From contig CATXXF010000031.1 of NCBI GenBank assembly GCA_958403395.1, forward strand, positions 1 through 22,879: a stretch of 22,879 nt of DNA, given 5' to 3'. The DNA comes from an uncultured Collinsella sp. GTDB taxonomy: Bacteria > Actinomycetota > Coriobacteriia > Coriobacteriales > Coriobacteriaceae. Both the position numbers and the translations under genes were made by a program. Below, one piece after another: positions 7,672-15,124 of the stretch (the stretch's first letter is position 1; each line of letters begins with the position of its first letter). A model generated the notes under the pieces. That model ran no database searches, was not told the origin of the DNA, and saw only the letters and a list, made by a program, of their open reading frames with translations.

Positions 7672-7992
7672 ATGGCTGACATTAATCAGATTACTCCCGA
7701 GAACTTCGATTCCATCGTTAACGACAGGCTGCCCGTGCTGGTCGATTTTTGGGCACCGTGGTGCGGGCCCTGTCGATCCCTCTCGCCCATCGTTGACGAG
7801 GTTGCCGATGAGCTGGCGGGCAAGCTTGCCGTTGCCAAATGCAACGTCGACGACAACCAGGACCTGGCCATGAAGTATGGCGTCATGAGCATCCCCACGC
7901 TGATTGTGTTTAAGAACGGCGAGGAGATTGACCGCTCAGTTGGCGCTCTGCCCAAGGCGAGGCTGCAGGCGCTGCTGGAAAAGCATCTGTAA
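7672..7992 (+). CDS. trxA: Thioredoxin
   Basis: A 106-residue thioredoxin that reduces protein disulfides in the cytoplasm, recharged by thioredoxin reductase, which is not in this window. The active site is W30-C31-G-P-C34 within VDFWAPWCGPC; the conserved D25 and the cis-proline loop (MSIPTLIVFKNG) are present, and the length is standard. GGAGGT at 7662-7667 is well placed before the ATG; an upstream in-frame ATG at 7588 would add an unrelated 28-residue stretch and is rejected. It appears to be a single-gene unit closed by the terminator at 8104-8142. Confidence 0.97.
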   Translation: MADINQITPENFDSIVNDRLPVLVDFWAPWCGPCRSLSPIVDEVADELAGKLAVAKCNVDDNQDLAMKYGVMSIPTLIVFKNGEEIDRSVGALPKARLQALLEKHL

Positions 7993-8103
7993 TACGCTTG
8001 TTACTTACCCGCCGTCTATGAGCACTTTTGCACCGCTCGCCGGACTTCTGGATGCACCGAGTGCAACCACGGATAGTATGGTAGTCACAAACAGCCCCCA
8101 GTG

Positions 8104-8142
8104 AACGGGTGCGGGTCGCACAGACTCGTACCCGTTTTCTTA
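8104..8142 (+). terminator. Rho-independent terminator after trxA
   Basis: AACGGGT (8104-8110) pairs with ACCCGTT (8130-8136); the stem continues to 13 pairs with two G-U pairs and closes on a 7-base loop. TTTTCTTAT follows. It separates trxA from the nickel gene cluster. The gap 7993-8103 holds nothing recognisable. Confidence 0.8.
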
Positions 8143-8213
8143 TGCAGCTGCGCGCAGAGCGGGCGTAGTAAAATCTGAACCACTGAACTGCCCCATACAA
8201 AAGGAGATTTCCC

Positions 8214-8462
8214 ATGCATGATGTTGGAATGAACATGAGCCAGCTTGCCATGAGCGTCAAGCAGGTCGACGACACCATCGAGCTCGCTCACGAATGGAGC
8301 CATCAGTTGCTGCATGCGACCGAGAATTTTGACATGGAGCGCATCGGCGCCAAGCTCGAGGCCGCCATGGCCGCGCTGCACGAGGCGCATGACGCGCTCG
8401 AGGGCTACGAGGAAGCCATCGAGGCCGACCACAACTCCGTCGGCTCCGTGAAGCTGGTGTAA
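8214..8462 (+). CDS. Small helical protein of unknown function, upstream of nikR
   Basis: An 82-residue protein, not recognised. Nearly the whole length reads as helix: 'MSQLAMSVKQVDDTIELAHEWSHQLLHATENF' then 'ERIGAKLEAAMAALHEAHDALEGYEEAIEA', the latter with heptad-like spacing of Leu/Ala, suggesting a helical hairpin or small coiled-coil dimer. It has seven histidines and no cysteine. AAGGAG at 8201-8206 is an excellent ribosome binding site seven bases before the ATG. Its stop lies one base before the nikR start, so the two are almost certainly co-transcribed and probably translationally coupled. The context hints at a role in nickel handling or hydrogenase maturation, but this is only guilt by association. 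Confidence 0.85.
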   Translation: MHDVGMNMSQLAMSVKQVDDTIELAHEWSHQLLHATENFDMERIGAKLEAAMAALHEAHDALEGYEEAIEADHNSVGSVKLV

Positions 8463-8463
8463 A

Positions 8464-8976
8464 GTGGCCGAACACGAGCACGGCTGCGGGTACGAGCACG
8501 AGCATCCGCACGGGGCGGACGGTGACGCGGGCTGCCACTGTAGTGGCTCCGGCTCCGAGCTGGTCCGTTTTTCGGTTACCGCACCCGACGACCTGCTGCG
8601 CCGTTTTGACGAGCAGATCGCGCGCCGCGGCGACGTGGCCAACCGCTCCGAGGCCGTGCGCGACCTGATTCGCGCCTCGATCGCCAAGGAGCAGATGCGC
8701 ACGCCCGATGAGCATGTTATCGGGTCGCTCACCATGATTTACGACCACCATACCGGCGACCTGACGCGCCGTCTGGACGAAGTGCAGCACGACTACACCG
8801 ACGAGATCGTATCGACCATGCACGTGCATCTGGATCACCACAACTGCTTGGAGATTCTGGCGCTCAAGGGTCGCGGCGAGCGCGTCTACGAACTAGCCGA
8901 CCGTCTGCTGGGCCTGCGCGGCGTTAAGCACGGCGAGCTCACGTGCGCCGCCACCAAGCAGAGCCTGGGGCTGTAA
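8464..8976 (+). CDS. nikR: Nickel-responsive regulator NikR with His/Cys-rich N-terminal tail
   Basis: A 170-residue regulator that binds DNA when loaded with Ni2+. Residues 33-75 are a ribbon-helix-helix domain (LVRFSVTAPDDLLRRFDEQI, then RSEAVRDLIR). Residues 85-165 are the ACT-like metal domain: all four high-affinity nickel ligands are conserved, H109 (VQHD), H120 and H122 (MHVHLDHH) and C128 (NCLEI). The family normally begins right at the ribbon; here about 31 residues precede it, with H4, H6, C8, H12, H14, H16, C24, H25 and C26, a likely metal-binding tail. The start is a GTG one base after the previous stop; no closer in-frame start exists before the ribbon, so the tail appears genuine. 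I saw no GTATGA/TCATAC-type operator nearby. Its position directly before hypF suggests it controls this cluster. Confidence 0.95.
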   Translation: MAEHEHGCGYEHEHPHGADGDAGCHCSGSGSELVRFSVTAPDDLLRRFDEQIARRGDVANRSEAVRDLIRASIAKEQMRTPDEHVIGSLTMIYDHHTGDLTRRLDEVQHDYTDEIVSTMHVHLDHHNCLEILALKGRGERVYELADRLLGLRGVKHGELTCAATKQSLGL

Positions 8977-9005
8977 CAGCACACATTTCAACGAAGGAGG
9001 GTCGC

Positions 9006-11477
9006 ATGCGACATGCGCATATCCATGTAACGGGCATTGTGCAGGGCGTTGGCATGCGACCGTTTGTGTATCGCGAGGCCATGGCGCACGGCATTTGCGG
9101 CTGGGTGCTCAACGCGGGCGACGGCGTGCATATCGAGGCGCACGCTCCGGCCGATGCGCTCGATGCTTTTGTTGCCGCGCTTTCTGAGCATGCGCCCGCG
9201 GCGGCCCGCGTTGAGCGAGTCGATATTGCGGATTTGGAGCCTGGCGGCTGGAGCACTGCCGATGAGCAGGGCTTTCACATTGTGGCGTCGCAGGACCAGA
9301 CCGCGCACACGACGCTCGTCTCGCCCGATATCGCCACCTGCGACGATTGTCTGCGCGAGTTGTTCGATCCCGCCGACCGACGCTATCACTACCCCTTTAT
9401 CAACTGCACCAACTGCGGCCCACGCTTTACCATCATCCGATCGCTGCCTTATGACCGAGCGGCCACATCGATGGACCGTTTCCCCATGTGTCCCAAGTGT
9501 GCCGCGGAGTATGCCGACCCACTCGACCGGCGTTTTCACGCGCAACCCGATGCCTGCTTTGATTGCGGGCCGCATATTACGTGGCGCGAGGCTGTAAACA
9601 GCGATGCGTGCGGGAATTCGTCCGCGACACCGGCCGTCGGCACCACACGCGAGGCCAGCGACGCTATCATCGAGCGCTGCGTTGAGCTGCTGGCCAGCGG
9701 TGGCATCGTCGCCATCAAGGGCCTGGGCGGATTCCATCTATCCTGTGACGCTGCCAACGAGCAGGCGGTGGCCGAGCTGCGCCGTCGCAAGCGTCGCAGC
9801 AATAAGCCGCTTGCCGTCATGGTGCGCAGTCTTGCCGATGCCGGGCGCCTGTGCCATATCGACGATGCTGAACGCGATCTGCTCGCCGGCAGTATCCGCC
9901 CCATCGTGCTGCTGCGCCGGCGGGCTGTTTGCGGGAACGACGGCGATTCTTCCGACGCCCTCGTACTCGCACCGTCCGTCGCGCGCGACCTGCCCGAGCT
10001 TGGCGTTATGCTCCCCTACACCCCGCTTCAGCATCTTCTGCTTGCAGCTGCCGCGTCACACGGTATGCACGCGCTCGTCATGACCAGCGGCAACCTGAGC
10101 GAAGAGCCCATCGAGACCGATGACGATCTTGCCTGGGAGCGCCTCGTTGCCGTCGGCATTGCCGACGCGCTGCTCGGCAACGATCGAGCGATTCTCTCGC
10201 GCTATGACGATTCCGTGGTGCGCGTGGTCGACGGCGCCGTTATGCCCGTTCGCCGCGCTCGTGGATATGCACCCCAGCCGCTGCCGTTGCCGGCGCTCGA
10301 CGGCGCTCCGTCCTGCGTACTCGCCTGCGGGCCGCAACAAAAGGCCACGATTACGCTCACGCGTGAAGGGACGAACGGCGAGGCGACCTGTTTTGTGTCG
10401 CAGCATATCGGCGATGTTGAAAACGGCGGGACCTTCGATGCCTGGAACGCCGCGCGCACGCGCTTGGAAGATCTCTTTGACTTGGCGCCCGCCGCCTTGG
10501 CCTGCGATTTACACCCCAGCTATCTATCGGGCCAGTGGGCGCGCGAGCAGGCGCGAAAATGCAATCTGCCGCTCGTCGAGGTGCAGCACCATCATGCGCA
10601 TATCGCGAGCGTAATGGCCGAGGCCATCGCCGCGAGCCAGTTTACAACCGACGCGCGCGTCCTTGGCATCGCCTTTGACGGCACCGGCGCCGGCACCGAT
10701 GGGACCATTTGGGGCGGCGAGTTTCTTGTTGCCAGCCTTGGCGGCTTTGAGCGCGCCGCGCATTTGCGCACCTGGGCGCTCCCCGGTGGGGCGGCCTCCG
10801 TGCGCGACGCCCGCCGCAACGCCTTCGCCCTGCTCAGTGAGCTCGGCCTGCTCGAGCACCCAGGTGCCGCTCGGCTTTTGGACAGCCTCGACGAACAAAC
10901 GCGCAGCGTGACAGCCACCATGATCGAGCGCGGCATCAACAGCCCGCGTACCAGCAGCATGGGGCGTCTCTTTGATGCCGCGGCAGCAATTCTGGGCATC
11001 TGCGACAAGGCAACCTACGAGGGCGAACCCGCCATAGAACTCGAAGCCGCCGCCTGGCGCGCGCTCGACAACGAAATCGCCCATTTTCCCGACGACAACG
11101 CCGGCTATTTCGCATCTGGCCCATCGTGGCTGGACGGCCCCTATGTTCTGGACCAGAAAGCGCTCTTTGAGGCACTTTTGGGAGGAATTGAAGCCAGAGC
11201 GCCCGCCGACAGGCTCGCACTCGATTTCCATGTCGCCGTCGCGCGCTCCTCGGCGCGCATCGCCAGCGATATCTGCGTGCACGAGGGCATCGACACCGTC
11301 GCGCTCTCGGGCGGCGTGTTCATGAACCGACTTCTGCTTCAGCTTCTCACCCGCGAGCTCAAAAGCGCAGGCTTTACTGTCCTTGTCCCCCACACCGTAC
11401 CCGTCAATGACGGCTGCATCGCCTACGGTCAGGCAGCAGTCGCACGCACTCGCCTCGCACAGGTCGCGCCACAATAG
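9006..11477 (+). CDS. hypF: Hydrogenase maturation carbamoyltransferase HypF
   Basis: Makes the cyanide ligands of [NiFe]-hydrogenase: it transfers the carbamoyl group of carbamoyl phosphate, through carbamoyl-AMP, to the C-terminal cysteine of HypE. The 823-residue protein has the full four-part architecture: acylphosphatase domain (1-90, with R18 in GVGMRPF and N36), zinc-finger-like region with two Cys4 sites (C112/C115/C134/C137 and C162/C165/C184/C187), YrdC-like domain (about 215-400, KGLGGFHLSCDA and the RRRKRRSNKPLAVM stretch), and a Kae1-like domain (about 420-815) with the metal-binding HHHAH at 528-532 and a closing ALSGGVFMNRLL motif. ATG 9006 follows AAGGAGG (8994-9000) at ideal spacing; the frame is open upstream into nikR but lacks a site there. 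It is 29 bases after nikR. Confidence 0.97.
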   Translation: MRHAHIHVTGIVQGVGMRPFVYREAMAHGICGWVLNAGDGVHIEAHAPADALDAFVAALSEHAPAAARVERVDIADLEPGGWSTADEQGFHIVASQDQTAHTTLVSPDIATCDDCLRELFDPADRRYHYPFINCTNCGPRFTIIRSLPYDRAATSMDRFPMCPKCAAEYADPLDRRFHAQPDACFDCGPHITWREAVNSDACGNSSATPAVGTTREASDAIIERCVELLASGGIVAIKGLGGFHLSCDAANEQAVAELRRRKRRSNKPLAVMVRSLADAGRLCHIDDAERDLLAGSIRPIVLLRRRAVCGNDGDSSDALVLAPSVARDLPELGVMLPYTPLQHLLLAAAASHGMHALVMTSGNLSEEPIETDDDLAWERLVAVGIADALLGNDRAILSRYDDSVVRVVDGAVMPVRRARGYAPQPLPLPALDGAPSCVLACGPQQKATITLTREGTNGEATCFVSQHIGDVENGGTFDAWNAARTRLEDLFDLAPAALACDLHPSYLSGQWAREQARKCNLPLVEVQHHHAHIASVMAEAIAASQFTTDARVLGIAFDGTGAGTDGTIWGGEFLVASLGGFERAAHLRTWALPGGAASVRDARRNAFALLSELGLLEHPGAARLLDSLDEQTRSVTATMIERGINSPRTSSMGRLFDAAAAILGICDKATYEGEPAIELEAAAWRALDNEIAHFPDDNAGYFASGPSWLDGPYVLDQKALFEALLGGIEARAPADRLALDFHVAVARSSARIASDICVHEGIDTVALSGGVFMNRLLLQLLTRELKSAGFTVLVPHTVPVNDGCIAYGQAAVARTRLAQVAPQ

Positions 11478-11608
11478 GCTGTTCGGCCAGCCCGCAAGCC
11501 GCCGTCTCACAGGTGTAGCGCGTTTGCCCGCAGCGCCCGCGAGCGCTACCATCAACTGATGGATTATTGAGCGCCCGTCCAGCGCAAAGCGTATAAAAGG
11601 GGAACAAT

Positions 11609-11869
11609 ATGTGCCTTGCCGTTCCCGGTAAAGTAGTCAAACGCGACGACGACCTCAAGGCCACCGTCGACATGATGGGCATCGAGCGCCCCGTGTCGCT
11701 GCGACTCGTGCCGACGGCGCAGGTTGGCGACTATATTCTCGTACACGCCGGCTTTGGCATCCAGATTGTCGACGAGCAGGAAGCACAGGAAACGCTCGAG
11801 CTTGTTAATGCCATGTCCGAGCTGGTCGAAGAAGACCAGCTGACCACCAACCCGGCGGAGGCTTACTAG
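11609..11869 (+). CDS. hypC: Hydrogenase maturation chaperone HypC
   Basis: An 86-residue chaperone of the HypC/HybG family. With HypD it forms the scaffold on which Fe(CN)2CO is built, then delivers this to the hydrogenase large-subunit precursor. The functional N-terminal motif MCLAVPGKV is present; C2, exposed after Met removal, is the iron-binding cysteine, and H46 (YILVHAGFGIQIVDEQEA) is the second conserved residue. AAAAGGGGAA upstream is the ribosome binding site. The TAG overlaps the hypD GTG by one base. The 131-base gap after hypF contains a short hairpin (CATCA/TGATG) without a T-run, so read-through from hypF is likely. Confidence 0.97.
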   Translation: MCLAVPGKVVKRDDDLKATVDMMGIERPVSLRLVPTAQVGDYILVHAGFGIQIVDEQEAQETLELVNAMSELVEEDQLTTNPAEAY

Positions 11870-12981
11870 TGGCGCCCGAGCAGCCGGCGCGCTCCGGTAT
11901 CGATTTCTCGGCATTCCGCGATCCCAAGCTGGCTCGCGAGCTCATCGAGCGCATTCATGAGCTTGTCGGCGACCGCACCATCAACCTTATGGAAGTCTGC
12001 GGCACGCATACCGTGAGCATCGGGCGCTATGGCTTTCGCTCCATTATGCCGGCCGGGCTCAAGCTGCTGAGCGGCCCGGGCTGCCCCGTCTGCGTCACCG
12101 CCAACCGCGACATCGACCACGCAATCGCGCTCGCCAACATAGACGGCGCCATCATCACCACCTTTGGCGACATGATGCGCGTGCCCGGATCATCCACCTC
12201 GCTCGCTGCGCAAAAGGCGGCGGGGCGCGATATCCGTATCGTCTATTCCCCGCTCGACGCGCTCGACATTGCCGAGCAAAACCCTGATCGCCCGGTCATT
12301 TTTATGGGCGTGGGCTTTGAGACTACGACGCCCACCATCGCCGCCGCCATCTTGGAGGCCGAGGCGCGCGGGCTTTTGAACTTCTCGGTCTATTGCGCCC
12401 ACAAGGCCACGCCGCCGGCGTTGCGCGCCATCGCCAACGACCCCGAGACCACCATCGACGGCTTTATCCTGCCGGGCCACGTCGCCACCATCACGGGCTT
12501 GGTGCCCTTTAGCTTTTTGGTCGACGAATTCAATACCCCGGGCGTGGTCACGGGATTTGAACCGGTCGATATCCTGCAGGGCATCTGCATGCTGGTCCAG
12601 ATGGTTGTCGAGGACAGGCCGGTGATTGACAACGCCTACCGCCGTGGCGTCAACGCAGACGGCAATCCCGTGGCGCGCCAGCTGGTCGAGCAGGTGTTTG
12701 AGCCGTGCGATACCACATGGCGCGGGCTGGGGCTGATTGCCAACTCGGGCCTTTCCATCCGCCCCGAGTTCTCGCGCTTTGATGCCCGCGCTCGCTTTGA
12801 CGTGCCCGTTGAGGCGACGGTCGAGCCGCGCGGGTGCCGCTGCGGCGACGTGCTGCGCGGGGCCATTGCGCCGAGCAGCTGCCCGCTCTTTGGCCGCACC
12901 TGCACGCCCGAGCACCCCGTCGGCCCGTGCATGGTGAGCTCCGAGGGCAGCTGCGCGGCGTACTACCGCTACCGCGACTAG
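11869..12981 (+). CDS. hypD: Hydrogenase maturation factor HypD
   Basis: A 370-residue iron-sulfur protein, partner of HypC in assembling the cyanide- and CO-bearing iron. Conserved cysteines are visible: C44 in EVCGTHT, and C72/C75 in SGPGCPVCVT, which with C44 form the redox/iron site. The C-terminal region carries the [4Fe-4S] cluster cysteines (CRCGDVLRG, then CPLFGRTCTPEHPVGPCMVSSEGSC). GHVATITG and GFEPVDILQGI are further family signatures. The start is a GTG overlapping the hypC stop (TAGTG), showing translational coupling and matching the HypC-HypD stoichiometric complex. Length is typical. Confidence 0.97.
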   Translation: MAPEQPARSGIDFSAFRDPKLARELIERIHELVGDRTINLMEVCGTHTVSIGRYGFRSIMPAGLKLLSGPGCPVCVTANRDIDHAIALANIDGAIITTFGDMMRVPGSSTSLAAQKAAGRDIRIVYSPLDALDIAEQNPDRPVIFMGVGFETTTPTIAAAILEAEARGLLNFSVYCAHKATPPALRAIANDPETTIDGFILPGHVATITGLVPFSFLVDEFNTPGVVTGFEPVDILQGICMLVQMVVEDRPVIDNAYRRGVNADGNPVARQLVEQVFEPCDTTWRGLGLIANSGLSIRPEFSRFDARARFDVPVEATVEPRGCRCGDVLRGAIAPSSCPLFGRTCTPEHPVGPCMVSSEGSCAAYYRYRD

Positions 12982-13029
12982 CCCGGGCACACCCGCACAC
13001 CGGCACCACCCACGATTGGAGTTTTCGAT

Positions 13030-14064
13030 ATGTCCCATAGCGTTACCGATAGCACCGTCCTGCTGGGCCACGGCTCCGGCGGCCAGATGATGAAACGCAT
13101 CATCGATGAGGTCTTTTTGGATGCCTTTGGGTCGCCCGAGCTGCTCGAAGGCAACGATGCCGGCGTCGCCGCGCTGCCCGCGAGCGGGCGCATCGCCATG
13201 TCGACCGACAGCTTTGTAGTCTCGCCGCAGTTCTTCCCCGGTGGCAACATCGGCCGCCTCGCCGTGTGCGGAACCGTCAACGACGTCGCGACCTCGGGCG
13301 CCAACGTGCGCTACCTGTCGTGCGGCTTTATCCTCGAAGAGGGCTATCCCATGGATAGGCTCCGCCAGATTGTGCAGACGATGGCCGAGACGGCGCACGA
13401 GGCGGGCGTGTCCATAATCACGGGCGACACCAAGGTGGTCGAGCGCGGCGGGGCCGACGGCGTCTATATCAATACCGCCGGCGTGGGCGAGGTGCCTGCG
13501 GGCGTGGCGCTCAGCGGCGCAAACTGCCAGTCCGGCGATGTCATCCTGGTCTCGGGTACACTGGGCGACCACGGCATCGCTATCATGAGCCAACGCGAGG
13601 GTCTGGCGTTTTCGAGCACCATCGAAAGCGACGCCGCGCCGCTCAACCACCTGATTGCCGATGTGCTTTCCGCAGCACCCGACACACGCTGCTTCCGCGA
13701 CCCCACGCGCGGTGGCCTGGCCTCGACGCTCAACGAGTTTGCGCAGGCCAGCGGCGTTGCCATGGAGATCGACGAGGATGCCGTGCCCGTGCGTCCCGAC
13801 GTGCAGGCCGCCTGCGAGATGCTCGGCTACGATGTGCTGCAGGTGGCAAACGAGGGCAAGATGGTTGCCGTCGTGCCGGCCGAGCAAGCCGATGCCGCGC
13901 TGAGCGCCATGCGCGCCGCCCGCTACGGCGAGAATGCCGCCATCATCGGCCGCGTGCTGCCACTTGCCGAGGGCGCCCATCCCGCCGTGCGCGTGCGCAC
14001 CGGCTGGGGCTCGACCCGCATCCTCGACATGCTCGTAGGAGAGCAGCTGCCGAGAATTTGCTAA
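13030..14064 (+). CDS. hypE: Hydrogenase maturation dehydratase HypE
   Basis: A 344-residue member of the PurM/AIR-synthetase fold. It dehydrates the carbamoyl group received from HypF to a thiocyanate on its own C-terminal cysteine, using ATP. The protein ends exactly in PRIC, with C344 as the acceptor, so it is full length and apparently functional. The N-terminal glycine-rich GHGSGGQMM (13-21), the metal-binding NDAGVAA stretch near 44 and FRDPTRGGLASTLNE near 220 are conserved in the family. GGAG at 13017-13020 lies before the ATG. It follows hypD by 48 bases; the set F-C-D-E covers all of the cyanide/CO branch. Confidence 0.97.
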   Translation: MSHSVTDSTVLLGHGSGGQMMKRIIDEVFLDAFGSPELLEGNDAGVAALPASGRIAMSTDSFVVSPQFFPGGNIGRLAVCGTVNDVATSGANVRYLSCGFILEEGYPMDRLRQIVQTMAETAHEAGVSIITGDTKVVERGGADGVYINTAGVGEVPAGVALSGANCQSGDVILVSGTLGDHGIAIMSQREGLAFSSTIESDAAPLNHLIADVLSAAPDTRCFRDPTRGGLASTLNEFAQASGVAMEIDEDAVPVRPDVQAACEMLGYDVLQVANEGKMVAVVPAEQADAALSAMRAARYGENAAIIGRVLPLAEGAHPAVRVRTGWGSTRILDMLVGEQLPRIC

Positions 14065-14169
14065 CGACAAAGGCTCAGGGCTATTAAAGATATTCAGATT
14101 CCAAACATGCCCGGCACGCATGCCCTGTATCATGGGGTGCGTTTTACAACTCAAGCGGCAGGAGCACCC

Positions 14170-14838
14170 ATGGCAGCAGCTTTTTCCCATGTGATCTTTG
14201 ACCTGGACGGCACCATCCTCAACACGCTCGAGGACCTGGCGGCCGCCGGCAACCATACCTGCGAGGCGCACGGCTGGCCCACGTTTGCCGTTGACGAGTA
14301 CCGCTACAAGGTGGGAAACGGCATGCTCAAGCTGGTTGAGCGCTTTATGCCTGCCGAGTATGCGGGCGACAGCCGTATGTTTGAGCAAACGCTTGCCGAG
14401 TTTAGGGCTTACTACGGCGAGCACAAGGAGGACCACACCGCCCCCTATGCCGGCACGATCGAGATGCTCGACCGTCTGCGCGCCGCGGGCGTTCAGCTTG
14501 CCGTGCTCACTAACAAGGACCACGTCTCGGCGGCTCCGCTTATCGAGAAGTATTTTGGTTCCGAGCGCTTTGCGCTGGTGCAGGGCCGCGTCGATGCGTT
14601 TCCGCCCAAGCCCGAGGCGCCTGTTACACTGCATGTGATGAAAGAGCTAGGCGCCGATCCGTCGACCACGCTCTATGTGGGCGATTCCAATGTCGATATC
14701 CTGACCGGTCACAACGCCGGCCTTAAGAGTGCGGGCGTCAGCTGGGGCTTCCGCGGCCGCGCAGAGCTGGAAGCCGCCGGCGCCGACTACGTGGTGGACA
14801 CCCAGGACGAGCTCGCAGTGCTGATCCTGGGCGAGTAA
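14170..14838 (+). CDS. HAD-superfamily phosphatase (phosphoglycolate-phosphatase-like)
   Basis: A 222-residue soluble hydrolase of HAD subfamily IA. All four motifs are present: nucleophile D11 with D13 (VIFDLDGTILNTLED), T114 in AVLTNKDH, K147 in FPPKPEAP, and the metal-binding D172/D176 in YVGDSNVDI. A helical cap lies at about 18-85. The substrate cannot be read from sequence; phosphoglycolate phosphatase (Gph) and pyrophosphatase PpaX are the closest-looking types, hence no gene symbol. GGCAGGAG upstream favours ATG 14170 over an in-frame ATG at 14107. It lies 105 bases after hypE and is probably not part of hydrogenase maturation. Confidence 0.92.
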   Translation: MAAAFSHVIFDLDGTILNTLEDLAAAGNHTCEAHGWPTFAVDEYRYKVGNGMLKLVERFMPAEYAGDSRMFEQTLAEFRAYYGEHKEDHTAPYAGTIEMLDRLRAAGVQLAVLTNKDHVSAAPLIEKYFGSERFALVQGRVDAFPPKPEAPVTLHVMKELGADPSTTLYVGDSNVDILTGHNAGLKSAGVSWGFRGRAELEAAGADYVVDTQDELAVLILGE

Positions 14839-14880
14839 CGAGCGACACTGCTTAACGCAGCTGCGACAATTCTTCCGCGC

Positions 14881-14926
14881 GGAAAGCGCATCCCGTTTTG
14901 GAGCTCCGGAATGGGATGCGCTTTCC
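14881..14926. repeat. Perfect hairpin with GGAAAGCGCATCCC arms
   Basis: GGAAAGCGCATCCC at 14881-14894 is repeated in inverse at 14913-14926 with an 18-base loop that itself contains the palindrome GGAGCTCC. It lies about 40 bases after the HAD stop but has no T-run. It appears to be the first module of a repeat cluster that fills the 475-base gap 14839-15313. Confidence 0.8.
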
Positions 14927-14941
14927 GTTTGAGGCACATCA

Positions 14942-15051
14942 GGGAAACCGCATCCCGTTTCAGAGCAATATTCCGGGTCGCACTTTCCGCAACCCACCCC
15001 ATCCGGAAAATGCGACCCACTATTCGGCCAAAAACCGGGTCGCGGTTTCCC
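14942..15051. repeat. Nested double hairpin (GGGAAACCGC outer, GGGTCGCA inner arms)
   Basis: Outer arms 14942-14951 and 15042-15051 (GGGAAACCGC/GCGGTTTCCC) match perfectly and continue after two mismatches with CCCG/CGGG. Inside, 14975-14989 and 15004-15018 are complementary at 14 of 15 positions (GGGTCGCA and TTTCCG core). The right side carries GGCCAAAAACCGGG at 15026-15039, a string that also precedes the right arm of the quite different hairpins near the Fic gene. Confidence 0.75.
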
Positions 15052-15077
15052 AAGCACTCGATGCAACGCTGGCACAA

Positions 15078-15123
15078 GGAATGTCCCCAACTGCCGGCAG
15101 AAAAGGAACGTCCCCAAGTGCCG
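15078..15123. repeat. Imperfect tandem repeat, 27-base period
   Basis: GGAATGTCCCCAACTGCCG at 15078 is followed 27 bases later by GGAACGTCCCCAAGTGCCG at 15105, with two differences. A related AACGTCCCCAATGAC occurs at 18511, also just left of the second composite element, so this string probably marks the left edge of that element family. Confidence 0.65.
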
Positions 15124-15124
15124 C

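Noticed and set aside
8143..8213. NikR operator before the nickel cluster
   Set aside because: No dyad resembling the GTATGA/TCATAC pattern or any other clear inverted repeat is present in this stretch.
12190..14634. Very long open frame (814 codons) on the minus strand opposite hypD, hypE and the HAD gene
   Set aside because: High GC content leaves few stop codons in this antisense frame; the protein is His/Arg/Gly/Ala-rich without motifs, while the plus strand carries clear HypD, HypE and HAD motifs throughout.
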